DNA from: Terebella lapidaria
Lineage: Eukaryota; Annelida; Polychaeta; Terebellida; Terebellidae
Direction of reading: 5' to 3'
NCBI GenBank assembly: GCA_949152475.1
Contig: OX424568.1
Location: 17,273,667-17,337,666, forward strand
Length of the DNA stretch: 64,000 nucleotides
The translations under genes were made by a program, and so were the position numbers. Below the pieces are notes generated by a model that saw nothing but the letters and a program-made list of their open reading frames with translations, had not been told where the DNA came from and searched no databases. Below are positions 20,437 to 31,669 of this stretch, in pieces (the stretch's first letter is position 1; each line of letters starts with the position of its first letter).

Positions 20437-20908
20437 CTGGGCACTTAAAGTTCAAGTAAAATGGAAATATGTTTCGAGTCACATTATTCATATTGAACAC
20501 TATGTTGAATAGGGTTATATGATGGACCATTACAACATTAAATATTGAATAATACAGACCAAACTACCGAATTAAAAACTATAGTGAAGTTCCTATATCA
20601 CTATCTCTTAGAAAGATGCAACATGTTCATGGTATAATTGTTTTGTTTTTTAGAAATTATTTGGCTATTAAACATGAAATGAGGTATATTCATAAAGTTA
20701 TAAATCTGTGCGGCTTCTTCAATTGGATAGTTTGGTATTATTTCAGAGATTAATGTAATGACTGTTAATCATATACTCCATAAGTTTTCAATATGAGTGG
20801 TCAGTAAATTTTCTTTGTCCTATTGTTGCCAATAAAAACCAATGAAATGCCTATATTATGGTCGATGCATATTCATTTCACTTGTACTTTAAATGTCTGA
20901 GTCTTATA

Positions 20909-21045
20909 AGTCGATTTATCGAGATACTATATCGATTTATCGAGATAATTAACTCGATTTATCGAGATAATTAACTCGATTTATCGAGATAATATCTCGA
21001 TTTATCGAGATAACTAACTCGATTTATTTAGATAATAAGTCGACA
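20909..21045. repeat. Palindromic satellite array, inverted partner
   Basis: About seven units with centre TTT (CTCGATTTATCGAG), the reverse orientation of the array at 19880-20436. Together the two arrays form the arms of the inverted-repeat element. Confidence 0.85.
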
Positions 21046-21101
21046 AATTGAATTTTAAAAAAACTCATGTGGCCCTAATACGCTTCCGTAGATTTGTGCA
21101 G

Positions 21102-24100
21102 TATGTTCAAGTATCAATATGATTACTGCTTCAGGTAGGTCTATCCATTCATCAGAACACTCACGATCTTTTCCAGAATAACAAAATTTTCGGAATGGAA
21201 ACCATATTCCAGAACACATATTCACATCCCAAGTCAAACAGCGCCATGGTAGAGAGTGTGGAAATTTCATAGGTGTTTCTAGCTTCTAATGTGCAATCGA
21301 TGAAATTCAAATACAACTGCGAACAAATTCTTTTGATACTCGAATTTCAGTACTCGAAAGTGTCTTTGGAACCATGAATTTCATGCGTTCATCATGCAAA
21401 TTCATTACCCAACATCGTGGTCCACAGAAATGTCATAAATAACATCAGAAATTAAAGTTGGAATTTTAAAATCAGCAAATTTAAGCATACTTGTCTGTCA
21501 CAAATGCTTGAAAGTAAATCTCGAGAATGTCAGGAATATCAAGAAGATATATAATTCGAAAAGTTGAAAAATCACAGTTGAATGTGCATGAAAACGCTCG
21601 ATGCAGAATGATTGGTTTGCCGATATTACCGGTTGTCACGGTATCAAGACATATGCCGACGACGTCATGAGACGTCACGAGACTGTTTGTAGAATTCACC
21701 AGCAATGCGGGCCGTTTTGAGGAAAAAATATATGAGAGCCGAGTTTGAACCTTGGAGTTGGCAATTCATTTCCAGCATATACTACATAATTCAAACTAAT
21801 TTCTGCGCGAACTGTCATTCTACAGACAAAATTAAACTACTACATAATGAATAAATTTGGTCAATTCTAAGAATGGTTCTAGTTGTAAGGTTTATAATAT
21901 TCTTAAAGTTGCAACCAAACAGTTTGGAACACAATATTTAACTGAAAACCAGCAAAAATCAATATCGAACAAAAAACTCAACAGTTATGTAAAAGGGTAA
22001 CATTTTTACATGAAAATCAATCATGGAATATTCTGCAAACAGTCATGTCAAATGATGATACCTGCGCGGAATTATGTTTTGGTATGAAACAAGATTGCCC
22101 AGACTCCGGTCAGGTCGCCAGTGGTAAACTGGAATGCATTGCGCTAAGGACTGATCCGTTTTGACCGTACGTTTTGACCGTACAAAATTCATCAAACGTC
22201 AAATTCTAGGTTCACCACTGAAATTACCACATATGATTTCTTATTTAAATGTACCAATAGATATAATCTTCTCACAGCATTCCAGGAGTACCAATAAACA
22301 CGATAATGGAAGGGTGAGGGAATTTCTTAATTTTAAACAAACTTTCTTGTGAAAAAGCAAACAAAAAAACATGGCTGGTGAAAGTGATTCACAATACAAT
22401 AGTATTACAAGGGCTGTTCAAGGACAACCGAACCTCATACACTTCACAAGGGATACATTCATATATTGTGGTCATATGCGTTAGATAGAAATATGTTACT
22501 GAAGATATTCGAGAAAACGACCAACAAAGCATGAAATTGGGCGTTAATTGTTTGAAAGGTCGTAAATTTCAGTACACTAATGCAAAACTAAACGAAAACT
22601 TCCCTCGGATAATTTTTTCAGTACCGCATGACTATAAGTTTAAACTTTGAAGATACAAATGTTGACGACGATGAACGATGATGACAGATGCAAAGCCATG
22701 TCAATAGTTATCGGGCCATATGTTCGGTAACCTAAAAGCGGTGCTTCTCTCTGATTCCTCCATGAGATTATCAAGAGTTACTGCCACACTTTCAAACAAT
22801 GCTGGGGCGAGAGATCATTTTCTTTTCATGACCCTGTGAAGTTTCTCTATTGGAAATAAGTTCAATAACGTATTAAATCATCTTAGGATCAACCAGAGGT
22901 CGTCGAAAATATGTGAAATGTGTTGGCCGCTCAAGGCTCCACATCCAATGTATATTTTAACAGCTGATAATTATAGGTAGGGTAGGAGTCAACTCGTCTA
23001 ATAATTTATGACGTTGGTGCCATCACCGAATTGTACCATTCTTTCAAAACATCTATGATTCGTACATTTAGAAAATAAATTATAGTTACCTACTAACGTA
23101 TCCTTGTATACCTGGGAATGAAGAAAATATGCAATTATTATTATTAGGTGACATAATTATACCAGGCTTATTACCACCAAATGTCAAGAATGTGAATGTG
23201 AACAGCAAAATGATATGATAATGTGATGAAAACTAGAGTGTAGGCCAATGTAAACCAGATATTCTTGACATTCACTGATGTTCCGTCATCAGTGACAGTG
23301 TCGTACCGACCATGTTACATGATAGAATAATGCACTTGTCCTTAGATCCCCCAACTAGCAAGTCCTTGGTTGAATCAAGGGATCAAATTGTAAACATATG
23401 TTATTTAGAACGCTTTTCAAGCAACGTCAAATTTGCAAGGGGAATTTTTCATCGACTTCGGAAAATTAATGGCACTCAGTGTTGTGATACAACGTGATGT
23501 ATGTGTGTTTGTGTATGCAACAAGTAACACAACGTTCGATCTACAATTAGGGAGTATTGCAAAATAGGCAGATATATGAGGCGTGCAACAAAATCTGATA
23601 TCAGATGACAAGTATGTTTGGATGGGGCTGTGACAACCCACTCCCCGAACACTTGACGATCTTCGCCATGAGAAGCGAAAACGAAAAACAAAATCCTCCA
23701 GATGCATTCGCCGCAAAGGAGATCTTTCGAATGCGTTAGAGTACGGCCGAGTCCTACGATGGCATGCTTTGAGGCTATTAGAAATGGGAAATATTTATTT
23801 TTTGTCAGTGATATTATCATCATTGGTAACTACAGTTACCGCATCATTTTCAGAATAGACACAGCGACTATGTATATTATTTCAAAATAACAAATGAATA
23901 CATTACTCACATTTATGGTTCCTAAATTTCCCACACACATGAAATTTCAGAATACTCGGCATGCTTATATCCATGAAGCCTTGACGTTTCCTCACTGTAC
24001 ATCATGCATAAGAAAATAAAATGGGTAATAATTCTTTGTTGTTCCAAATTGTTCCCAGGTTGACCTAAAAAATATATCTCTGTGATTGCTTTTGAGATGA

Positions 24101-24334
24101 AGTAAATGTAACATGCCAACAAAATTTTAATGGACTAGTTCACAGATTTCTCCCACCATAAACTAATCTTCGGAAATCTCTGTTTCAAACGGACCAATCA
24201 CTGCTGCGCGCGTTGCCCGAGGCAACAAGTGTAACCACATACTGGAAAACCCAAAGTGCATGTAAACACGTACGGGAATCAGTTAACTCACGGACGTGGT
24301 TATAAGTTTTGCACGTGATATTTGTCGGTTGAAA
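21102..24334. other. Intergenic; one TIR-element end at about 22688-22737
   Basis: No gene is seen across 3.2 kb. Near 22688-22737 the phrase GTTCGGTAACCTAAAA, preceded by a short imperfect hairpin, matches the right end of the element at 62424-63804, so a truncated relative sits here. Small open frames at 23417-23823 overlap and lack domains. Confidence 0.5.
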
Positions 24335-24371
24335 AGTGCAATGTCGTGCGAGCCTCGCACGACATTGCACT
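24335..24371. repeat. Perfect 18-bp inverted repeat with 1-base spacer
   Basis: AGTGCAATGTCGTGCGAG is followed by one C and then by its exact reverse complement. The 37-bp palindrome is GC-richer than its surroundings and could extrude as a cruciform or fold as an RNA hairpin. Confidence 0.95.
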
Positions 24372-24908
24372 ACTGCGAGCCGGCGATTATTTTCAATATA
24401 ATCACCTGAACTTGAGATATAACAACTGAATAACGTGTAGACTGTCTATTTGTGGTTTACACAGCCATAAGGGCTGAGAATTTGAAAGGTGTGGTGGGTA
24501 CTCGATGCAGATGCAATCGAAGTGATTACCGTTGTTGAAACTTTCGGTTCAAAATCTGCGCGCAGCAGTCATTTGTCGGCTGCCTGATCTTTTCGGGAAC
24601 AATCGGTATTACTCCGCGGGAAATTCTATGAACTAGTCCATTTTGTGGAACTCTACCGAATAATATATCCTTACTTTTGAATAGCCAAGCCATAGTAAAA
24701 TACCAAACTCGTAAACAAATGATCAGCACATAACCTTTTTTTTTATTCACCTGTGAATTCATAGCACTCAATCATAATGAAGCAGAAAACAAAATTAGCA
24801 CCAAATAGTGAATGAGCAAACAACTAAACACGCATAGTACGTCGAAGTTTACGATATAATTCAAAATAAATTGAGAATCCTCCAAAATCCCCTGATGTGT
24901 ACACAACA

Positions 24909-25432
24909 TCACGTTAGTAAAGTAGAAACGAAGATAGTCAGGACGGTGATGGTGTTTGTGGCTGACGATGTCGCTGACGAGTGTGACGCCAGTGAAGACA
25001 GAGCGACGGCAGACAGAGGGTCGACGGCAACCTGTTCATTACAGTAGTCACCATTACAACAAGATACACACTCCTTGATGTCCGGCCCATCGCCGCTGTC
25101 ATGGCAACCAATATGGCACTGCTCGGGCGAAGAGCAGGCTTTGTTGACCAGCACTGTTTTCATGGTAACAATGTTGAGACGATGTGTTGTCTTGCAGATA
25201 GAACTCCCCAGTGGGCATTGTAGATCCGGGGCCCAATTGTTACAAGCCTCGTTATCAGTTTTGTTGGCACACGTCCAACACGTCAGGTCCTGACGGGGTG
25301 GGGGACTGGTGTTGTTATTGTTACCTCGTGGTTGAGAAAGGCTCGTAGCATATATCGCCACGGAGAGGCCAATACTTCTGTTGGTAAACTCAACATGACG
25401 ACAGCCAACACAAGACGAGAATAGGTAGCCAT
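24909..25432 (-). pseudogene. Ly6/uPAR-type GPI-anchored protein gene, copy 1 (frameshifted)
   Basis: Paralogue of the gene at 29439-29963, on the opposite strand. The ATG at 25432 (CACCATGG) starts a signal peptide (YSRLVLAVVMLSLPTEVLAS). One base is missing near 25300 relative to copy 2, so the frame changes before the Ly6 domain. The domain itself is otherwise intact: LTCWTCANKTDNEACNNW, the central cysteines, the CVSCCNGDYCNE signature, and a hydrophobic C-terminal tail typical of GPI attachment, ending at a TGA at 24909. The gap is flanked by GTAACA...GTCAG, which looks like a 35-base intron that would restore the frame, but that is implausibly short. A 5' untranslated exon ending GAG|GTAAGC at 25578 and an acceptor TTTTTTCAG near 25463 indicate a 5'UTR intron, as in copy 2. 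It is either a recent pseudogene or a sequencing error. Confidence 0.75.
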
Positions 25433-25690
25433 GGTGACCGTTGAATGCTTGGATATACGCCTGCTGAAAAAAAATACAGAAAAAATGTCAAATTGATTAG
25501 GGATTTCATAATTGGGACAAATTGTTAGCAATAGGAGATACCAATCTCGAAACAAGAGATATGTTGCTCCGGCTTACCTCAGAACTGTGGTATCAGTTGA
25601 ATTCCCGCCTCTGTATATCCGTTCTAATATAATTTTAGATTGTAGTGTAGGGCAGGAATTGTATCGGTATAACTAATCAGCTTATTCAAC

Positions 25691-25905
25691 TTGATATATA
25701 TCCCCAAGATGAAGAACCCTTCTATCTGATTGGCTGAGGCAAGTAAAGTGATCTACAATTGACCAATCAGCGCCGGTCTCGTCGGGTGTCACGTGCAAGG
25801 ACAGTTGAGCAGATTTTTCTCACCTTATGTAAACAATCACTGACATTGCGACAGATTATAAGTACACATCCATCACCACACAAATGGATTAACTGTACGG
25901 CAATT
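25691..25905 (-). promoter_or_regulatory. Promoter of Ly6 copy 1
   Basis: This block is conserved with the promoter of copy 2 in the same orientation relative to the gene. It contains GTACTTATAATCTGTCGC, a CACGTG E-box (25790-25795), two CCAAT boxes (near 25762 and 25731, reverse orientation on plus) and a TATATATC box near 25693-25702. Confidence 0.55.
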
Positions 25906-27084
25906 AATTATGCAATCAAGTACTGATAATCCAAGCTAATTGGTGGATTGATTATATTCCAAATATATCATAAAATAACGCACATATTTATAGAGTATCA
26001 TAGAACAACACACATCTTCCTCAACTACATAATTATTTACCCTTATTGTAGTACACTATAATTTACAATGTCAACAAATATAACAAAGTGTTTTCCTATT
26101 CCTGCTTCTGAATAGCGTATACACTTTAAATGTGTTGCGGTTATTTCGATGATATTTACCAATATACAGCGTTCGTTTGCTGGAGAATTTATTACAGATA
26201 AACAGGTTGTGAAATTCGTTTCCTGAGGCTTAATGATTACAAATTTTGTGGAATGACGATATTTTCGAGAAGAAAATACCGCGAAATCATTTATCGTATT
26301 TGCACAGTTGAAAAAAAATACCATTAGCCTACAGGATATAAACGTGGGCAAAAATAATCCCATCGGACAAAAAACCTATTCTTCCCACTGGTGACCCATT
26401 GATCACTAGCCTTAAACGGATACACTCACTCCCACTACGAGTAATACGAGTGTATTACTCGGGATTGAGTTTGAAATCCAGAGGATTATTTGGAAGTGCC
26501 TCTACCGAGAAGCGTCCTATTTTACCTGGTTGACTCCTCCACTATGTGGGCCCATACAGGCGTTCTCTAAAATCAGTTAACGTAGTCCGCTACAAACACT
26601 GAGGTAACGAAGAGTCAAAATTTAAAAGTCATTTCTTGAATATTATCTCTTCAAAATGACAAGATGATCAGCATCCTGATACTGGAAAGAAAACAGGGAG
26701 TCACTGTGCTCGTTTTTTCTACATATTCGATCGAAATCACACACATTTACCTAAAATGACATAAATTATGACATTTTTGCATATTTCCTCGTTCATATTC
26801 ACATCTTGCATCGTGTTTTCCATGCGAACGGATACGGTGACCCCCTATTTTCTTTTCAGTTTCAGGATGCTGAACAGTTACTCTATAAAATATATCATTT
26901 TGAAGCTGTAGATTAGGTCAACACAGTTATTTATATTAAAAAAAACTCTTTGACCCCCTCCCCTCACTGTTTGGAGCGGACTACCTCAAGTGTCCGATTA
27001 AGCCTGGTGATTTCCAGAACCTCATGCAAAACATCAGATGATCGGCCATTTGCGCTATCAGATCCCAGACTATGGAAGACACCA
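25906..27084. other. Intergenic between the divergent Ly6 genes
   Basis: The first 70 bases extend the similarity to copy 2's upstream region in inverted orientation. The remainder shows no gene. Confidence 0.45.
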
Positions 27085-27764
27085 TCATAATATATGGTGG
27101 TTGCGATAATGAAACCTGTGTAATTATTGGCGTATGTTGTTTCTATAAAAAAAATCAAAAACATGTAGGCCTATCCTGTTTTTATAATAGTTAGCAACGA
27201 AATCACAAGAAACAGATCTATGAGATTTTGAACAAAAACAAATAATAATTTCCACAACACTAACACTGGTTATCTTTAATTAATTGGTCATGGTCATGGT
27301 CTTCTGGGTACCTTTATTTCACCGGTCGCGGATGCTTTTTCTGCAGGGCGTTTTTCATGCTTCCTATACAGTTTTTTGTTTTGTACACGTATCTAGTTTA
27401 AATGTTATTTCCGTTGGGATAGATGATCACACCCAGTAGGCTTATTGAAGAACTATTTAGGGCATATTCCAGAAAAATAAACACGTGAAAAAAGGGTGGT
27501 CATCGCGCTCTCATGCGAGTAAGGCTCCGTACAGAAAGCTGGCCACGGAATGGGAAATGAGTTCTGAACGCATTACGTATTAATGACCATACAAAAACAT
27601 CAGAGAAACGTTTTATTATATGGACGTATTACAAATAAAAAGTACAACGTATCTGCCACATACAAACATAATTATGAATGGTAAAAAAATCCTTATTCGC
27701 ATGCATGTAATAGAGAATAGAATCCAAGACCTTGTGGATGAAAATGACACTCCGCCTAAGATAG

Positions 27765-28345
27765 CGAAATAACCCTGTCAGGACTTTCAGATTAGCGAGA
27801 GAGGGCTCTTTCAGGTTAGCGAAATATACCTGTCAGCTCTGTAATATTAGTGGAAAATTCTACCAGATTAGCGAAATCACCCTGACAGGTGTTCATATTA
27901 GCGAAATTACCCTGACAGGTTCATCATATTAGTACCCTGTCAGCTCTGAAATATTGGCGGAATATTTCTATCAGATTAGCGAAATAACCTGACGGGTCTC
28001 TCGGATTGGGGATACTCTGTCAGGTTAGAAAAATGTACCTGTCAGCTCTGAAATATTAGAGGAAAATTTCTACCAGATTAGGGAAATAATCCTGACAGGT
28101 TTGTCATATTAGCTAAATAACCCTGTCATGTCTGTCATATTAGCGAAATAACCCTGATATGTTTGTCATATTAGCGAGAAGAACTATGTCAAGTCTGTCC
28201 GATTGAAACCTTGTCAGCCCTGAAATATTGGCGGAAAAAATATATCAGATTAGCGAAACAACCTGACAGGTCGCTCGGATTAACAAAATTAGCCCACCAG
28301 GTCTGTAATAATAGTAAAATAGAACCAGAGTGAATTGTATATACA
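27765..28345. repeat. Degenerate minisatellite, about 30-bp unit
   Basis: Repeats of the type ATTAGCGAAATAACCCTGAC plus AGGTNTGTCAT, with variable unit length (about 25-35 bp), interleaved with CAGCTCTGAAATATTGGCGG. A shorter version lies at 37070-37330 in the other duplication copy. Confidence 0.75.
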
Positions 28346-28689
28346 AATACATGAATGACATACATAAATGACACAGGACCATGGATGAATAATCATCATG
28401 TTTATGTTTTAAGATAATAGACGAAGCTCCATTTTGTGATTGAAAATAAAGAGTTAACGTTATCGCCTTTGGAGTGTGCAATGGACCAGAACGTTTGTTT
28501 CTGTGTAATTTTGACCATTTTGTTGCTATCGTTTTGAATCTTAAATAGAACCATTACAATAATTATGCAATATGAACAACACTGTTTTCTCGTGCATCAA
28601 GAACACATCATAGATAGGGAAAGAAGTCAGATAAAACATCCAAAAAAAGCCTCAGCAAAAGAAAAGAAGTCACATTAACCAATGTATAA

Positions 28690-28770
28690 TGCAAACACAC
28701 GAAACACTTCGCTAATGGTGCGCCCCCCTCCCCGCCCCCCGCCCCCCTCTCTCCCCCGCGCTCTCGAAAC
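28690..28770. repeat. C-rich tract
   Basis: A run of C-rich sequence (CCCCCCTCCCCGCCCCCCGC) in the duplicated region, with a shorter counterpart at 37737-37752. Simple sequence, G-quadruplex-capable on the minus strand. Confidence 0.6.
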
Positions 28771-28984
28771 ATTGGTGGGAATATTGACCTCAATCAGGTT
28801 ACAGTTCAAAAATTGGATTAGACCGTTTACCGCGAGCATCATCATCACATGCGTAAAAAGTCATCTCATTTCAAAAAGATTTTGCTCCATGATTTTTTTT
28901 CATTGATCAATGAAATCAATGTATCAACTGGCTTACAATACCAGTAATCAATTGCCTGATTAATTGCTTTACAGTTAATCCACT

Positions 28985-29176
28985 TGTGTGGTGAAGTGTG
29001 TGTACTTATAATCTGTCGCAATGTCAGTGATTGTTTACGTAAGGTGAGATAATCTGCTCAACTGTCCTTGCACGTGACACCTGGACTAGACCGTCGCTGA
29101 TTGGTCAACAGCAGTTTCACTTGAACTGTGTCAGCCAATCGGGTACCTGGGCACTCAGCCTTGATTTAAATATAAG
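28985..29176 (+). promoter_or_regulatory. Promoter of Ly6 copy 2
   Basis: Contains the conserved GTACTTATAATCTGTCGC block, E-box CACGTG (29071-29076), reverse CCAAT at 29098-29107, CCAAT at 29134-29139 and TATAAG at 29171-29176. The order and spacing match the promoter of the divergent copy. A 5' untranslated exon ends at GAG|GTAATC (29299/29300), and the intron ends TTTTTTTCAG at 29407. Confidence 0.6.
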
Positions 29177-29438
29177 TAATGTGAATTGAATCTACTAATT
29201 ATACAATTCCTGGTCTACCTTACAATCTGAGTGCGTCACCGAGTGCCAGAAATTATAATAGCTGAAATACCACAGCGGGAAATTACATACAATATCGAGG
29301 TAATCTATTCATGGAAATCCAAGTCTGAATGTCAATATGCTTTTCAACGTTGATGACTCAATTCTCTAAGCGAGATTCAATTTAAACGCAACTCCACCTT
29401 TTTTCAGCATCGACCTATCGCAAAATCCCGCGGTCACA

Positions 29439-29963
29439 ATGGTTACCTATTCTCGTCTTGTGTTCGTTGTTGTCATGTTGAGTTTACCCACGGAAGTGTC
29501 CACGTCGCCGTGGAGATATATGCTACGAGCTTTTCTCAACCACGAGGTAACCATGACAACCCCGTTGCCATCACCCCTTCAGGACCTGACGTGTTGGACG
29601 TGTGCCAACAGAACTGATAACGAGGCTTGTAACAATTGGGCCCCGGATCTACAATGCCCACTGGGAAATTCTGTTTGCAAAACAGCACATCGTCTCAACA
29701 TAGTTACCATGGAAACTGTGCTGGTCAACAAAGCCTGTTCTTTGCCTGAACAGTGCCACATTGGTTGCCATGACAGTGGAAACGGACCGGACATCAAGGA
29801 GTGTGTATCTTGTTGTACTGGTGACTACTGTAACGAGCAGGTTGCCGTCGACCCTCTGTCTGCCGTCGCTCTGTCTTCACCGACGTCACATTCGTCAGCG
29901 ACTCTGTCAGCCACAAACATCATCACCATCCTGACTATCGCCATTTTTTCTCTACTAACGTGA
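29439..29963 (+). CDS. Ly6/uPAR-type GPI-anchored protein, copy 2
   Basis: An intact 174-residue protein. Residues 1-25 form a hydrophobic signal peptide (ATG at 29439, preceded by a probable 5'UTR intron). Residues about 48-131 form a three-finger Ly6/uPAR domain: LTCWTCANRTDNEAC opens it, and KECVSCCTGDYCNEQ closes it with the diagnostic CC...CN. Ten cysteines fit the standard five-disulfide pattern. Residues about 150-174 are Ser/Thr-rich and then hydrophobic, as expected for a GPI-anchor signal, so the protein should sit on the outer cell surface. Ligand and role are unknown; the family includes receptors, toxin-like modulators and adhesion molecules. The coding sequence is uninterrupted. 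An AATAAA poly(A) signal is at 30234-30239. It is arranged head-to-head with the frameshifted copy at 24909-25432. Confidence 0.85.
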   Translation: MVTYSRLVFVVVMLSLPTEVSTSPWRYMLRAFLNHEVTMTTPLPSPLQDLTCWTCANRTDNEACNNWAPDLQCPLGNSVCKTAHRLNIVTMETVLVNKACSLPEQCHIGCHDSGNGPDIKECVSCCTGDYCNEQVAVDPLSAVALSSPTSHSSATLSATNIITILTIAIFSLLT

Positions 29964-30007
29964 TGTTGTGTACACGTCAGTTGTATGTTGTAACTGCAAA
30001 TGATTTT

Positions 30008-31596
30008 TTAAATGGTTCTGATTTTTTTTTTCAAATGTAACGTGCATTTGTTGTTATGTCCATTTCTTTGATCAATTCACTATTCGGTGCTAATTTTGCT
30101 TTATCTATGCGTGCTACAGGTGTGAGAGTTCCAATGTTAACTACGTGTTTTCTAGTTTGAACTTGAGTAACTGTGCAGGCGATAGTTTTGTTATTACTTG
30201 ATTGTGATCGTACATATGTAGATTTATATATGAAATAAAGAGAGTTTGACTCTCGATTATGTATTTGTTTTTTTTTTCAATTTCATGTAGTTTCCAACAT
30301 TGGGTATATGCATTTATTAAGTACTTATATATAATTACACCTCAGAATGTCCTTTTCACAAAAACACACACACAAACAAATACTACATGAAAACTTAATA
30401 AATAATAGTATGGTATATATCAGCCACTGTATAAATGCTGACGGCCTTGTTACTTTTTGTGACGGTTCACCAATTGTCAAATTACAATGCAATCTTTTTT
30501 GCATTATCTATGTTAAAAATAACCAGAATAGTATTCTGATGAATGTTGATGGATGAGTCATAGCATATTTGTACTATATTTTCCACAAGCCCTTGTTGTT
30601 ACTGGCGATCTGAGATGTGCAATAACATTTTCATTTTGTGCAAGGGCTGTTTGTTCGACAGCGACAGATCGGCCAAATGTATGTAGCCTGTTATCTATGG
30701 TGGCTTCTATCTGCCGAAATTGTGAGTCTTGATCCCCAGCAAAGATTCGAAGAAGAAATTAAAAATACAGTCAATATCAATGCGTCTAAAACATTTTTTT
30801 ACCATATTAAATGGTTCTGATTTTTTTTTCAAATGTAACGTGCATTTGTTGTTATGTCCATTTCTTTGATCAATTCACTATTCGGTGCTAATTTTGCTTT
30901 ATCTATGCGTGCTACAGGTGTGAGAGTTCCAATGTTAACTACGTGTTTTCTAGTTTGAACTTGAGTTACTGTGCAGGCGATAGTTTTGTTATTACTTGAT
31001 TGTGATCGTACATATGTAGATTTATATATGAAATAAAGAGAGTTTGACTCTCGATTATGTATTTGTTTTTTTTTTCAATTTCATGTAGTTTCCAACATTG
31101 GGTATATGCATTTATTAAGTACTTATATATAATTACACCTCAGAATGTCCTTTTCACAAAAACACACACACAAACAAATACTACATGAAAACTTAATAAA
31201 TAATAGTATGGTATATATCAGCCACTGTATAAATGCTGACGGCCTTGTTACTTTTTGTGACGGTTCACCAATTGTCAAATTACAATGCAATCTTTTTTGC
31301 ATTATCTATGTTAAAAATAACCAGAATAGTATTCTGATGAATGTTGATGGATGAGTCATAGCATATTTGTACTATATTTTCCACAAGCCCTTGTTGTTAC
31401 TGGCGATCTGAGATGTGCAATAACATTTTCATTTTGTGCAAGGGCTGTTTGTTCGACAGCGACAGATCGGCCAAATGTATGTAGCCTGTTATCTATGGTG
31501 GCTTCTATCTGCCGAAATTTTGAGTCTTGATCCCCAGCAAAGATTCGAAGAAGAAATTAAAAATACAGTCAATATCAATGCGTCTAAAACATTTTT
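30008..31596. repeat. Tandem duplication of about 798 bp covering the Ly6 3' end
   Basis: 30008-30806 is repeated at 30807-31596 with only a few differences (a T-run one base shorter, ATTGTGAG versus ATTTTGAG). Each copy carries the Ly6 3'UTR tail, its AATAAA and about 550 bp of downstream sequence. The 69-residue open frames repeated in both copies have no domain. Confidence 0.9.
30234..30239 (+). terminator. Poly(A) signal AATAAA of Ly6 copy 2
   Basis: AATAAA lies about 270 bp after the stop codon, followed by a T-rich stretch near 30270. A second copy lies in the tandem duplicate near 31032. Confidence 0.6.
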
Positions 31597-31662
31597 GATG
31601 CGTCTAAATTATTTTCGATGCTTCTAAAACTATTCTCGATGCATCTAAACCATGTTCGATGG
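31577..31662. repeat. Short minisatellite, about 20-bp unit
   Basis: Four diverging units of GATGCGTCTAAAACATTTTT type sit between the 798-bp duplication and the non-LTR element. Confidence 0.6.
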
Positions 31663-31669
31663 TTATGTA

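Larger units (their letters stand above)
19842..21090. mobile_element. Inverted-repeat DNA element filled with a palindromic satellite
   Basis: The left end reads AAGCGTATTAAGGCCACATG. The reverse complement of the right end reads AAGCGTATTAGGGCCACATG, preceded by four extra bases. Both continue through GAGTTTTTTT into an AATTTGTCGA block and then into satellite arrays of opposite orientation. Outside the ends lie GATTTGTACAG (19831-19841) and GATTTGTGCAG (21091-21101), a possible 11-bp target duplication with one mismatch. About 470 bp of unique AT-rich sequence lies between the arrays (20437-20908). There is no transposase. A Mutator-like origin would fit a 9-11-bp duplication, but this is a guess. 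Confidence 0.65.
27085..29085. repeat. Segmental duplication, copy 1 (upstream region of Ly6 copy 2)
   Basis: Collinear with 35411-38045. Shared landmarks in order: GGTTGCGATAATGAAACC, GTTAGCAACGAAATCAC, CATGGTCTTCTGGGTA followed by TCGCGGATGC, the GCGAAATAACCCTGACAGG minisatellite, and GTCCTTGCACGTGACACC. Copy 2 has about 0.95 kb extra after the first landmark and has lost about 94 bp just before the E-box. Confidence 0.8.

Noticed and set aside
21055..21270. Minus-strand 71-residue frame with four cysteines
   Set aside because: The frame runs into the inverted-repeat element. No family was recognised and there is no splice context.
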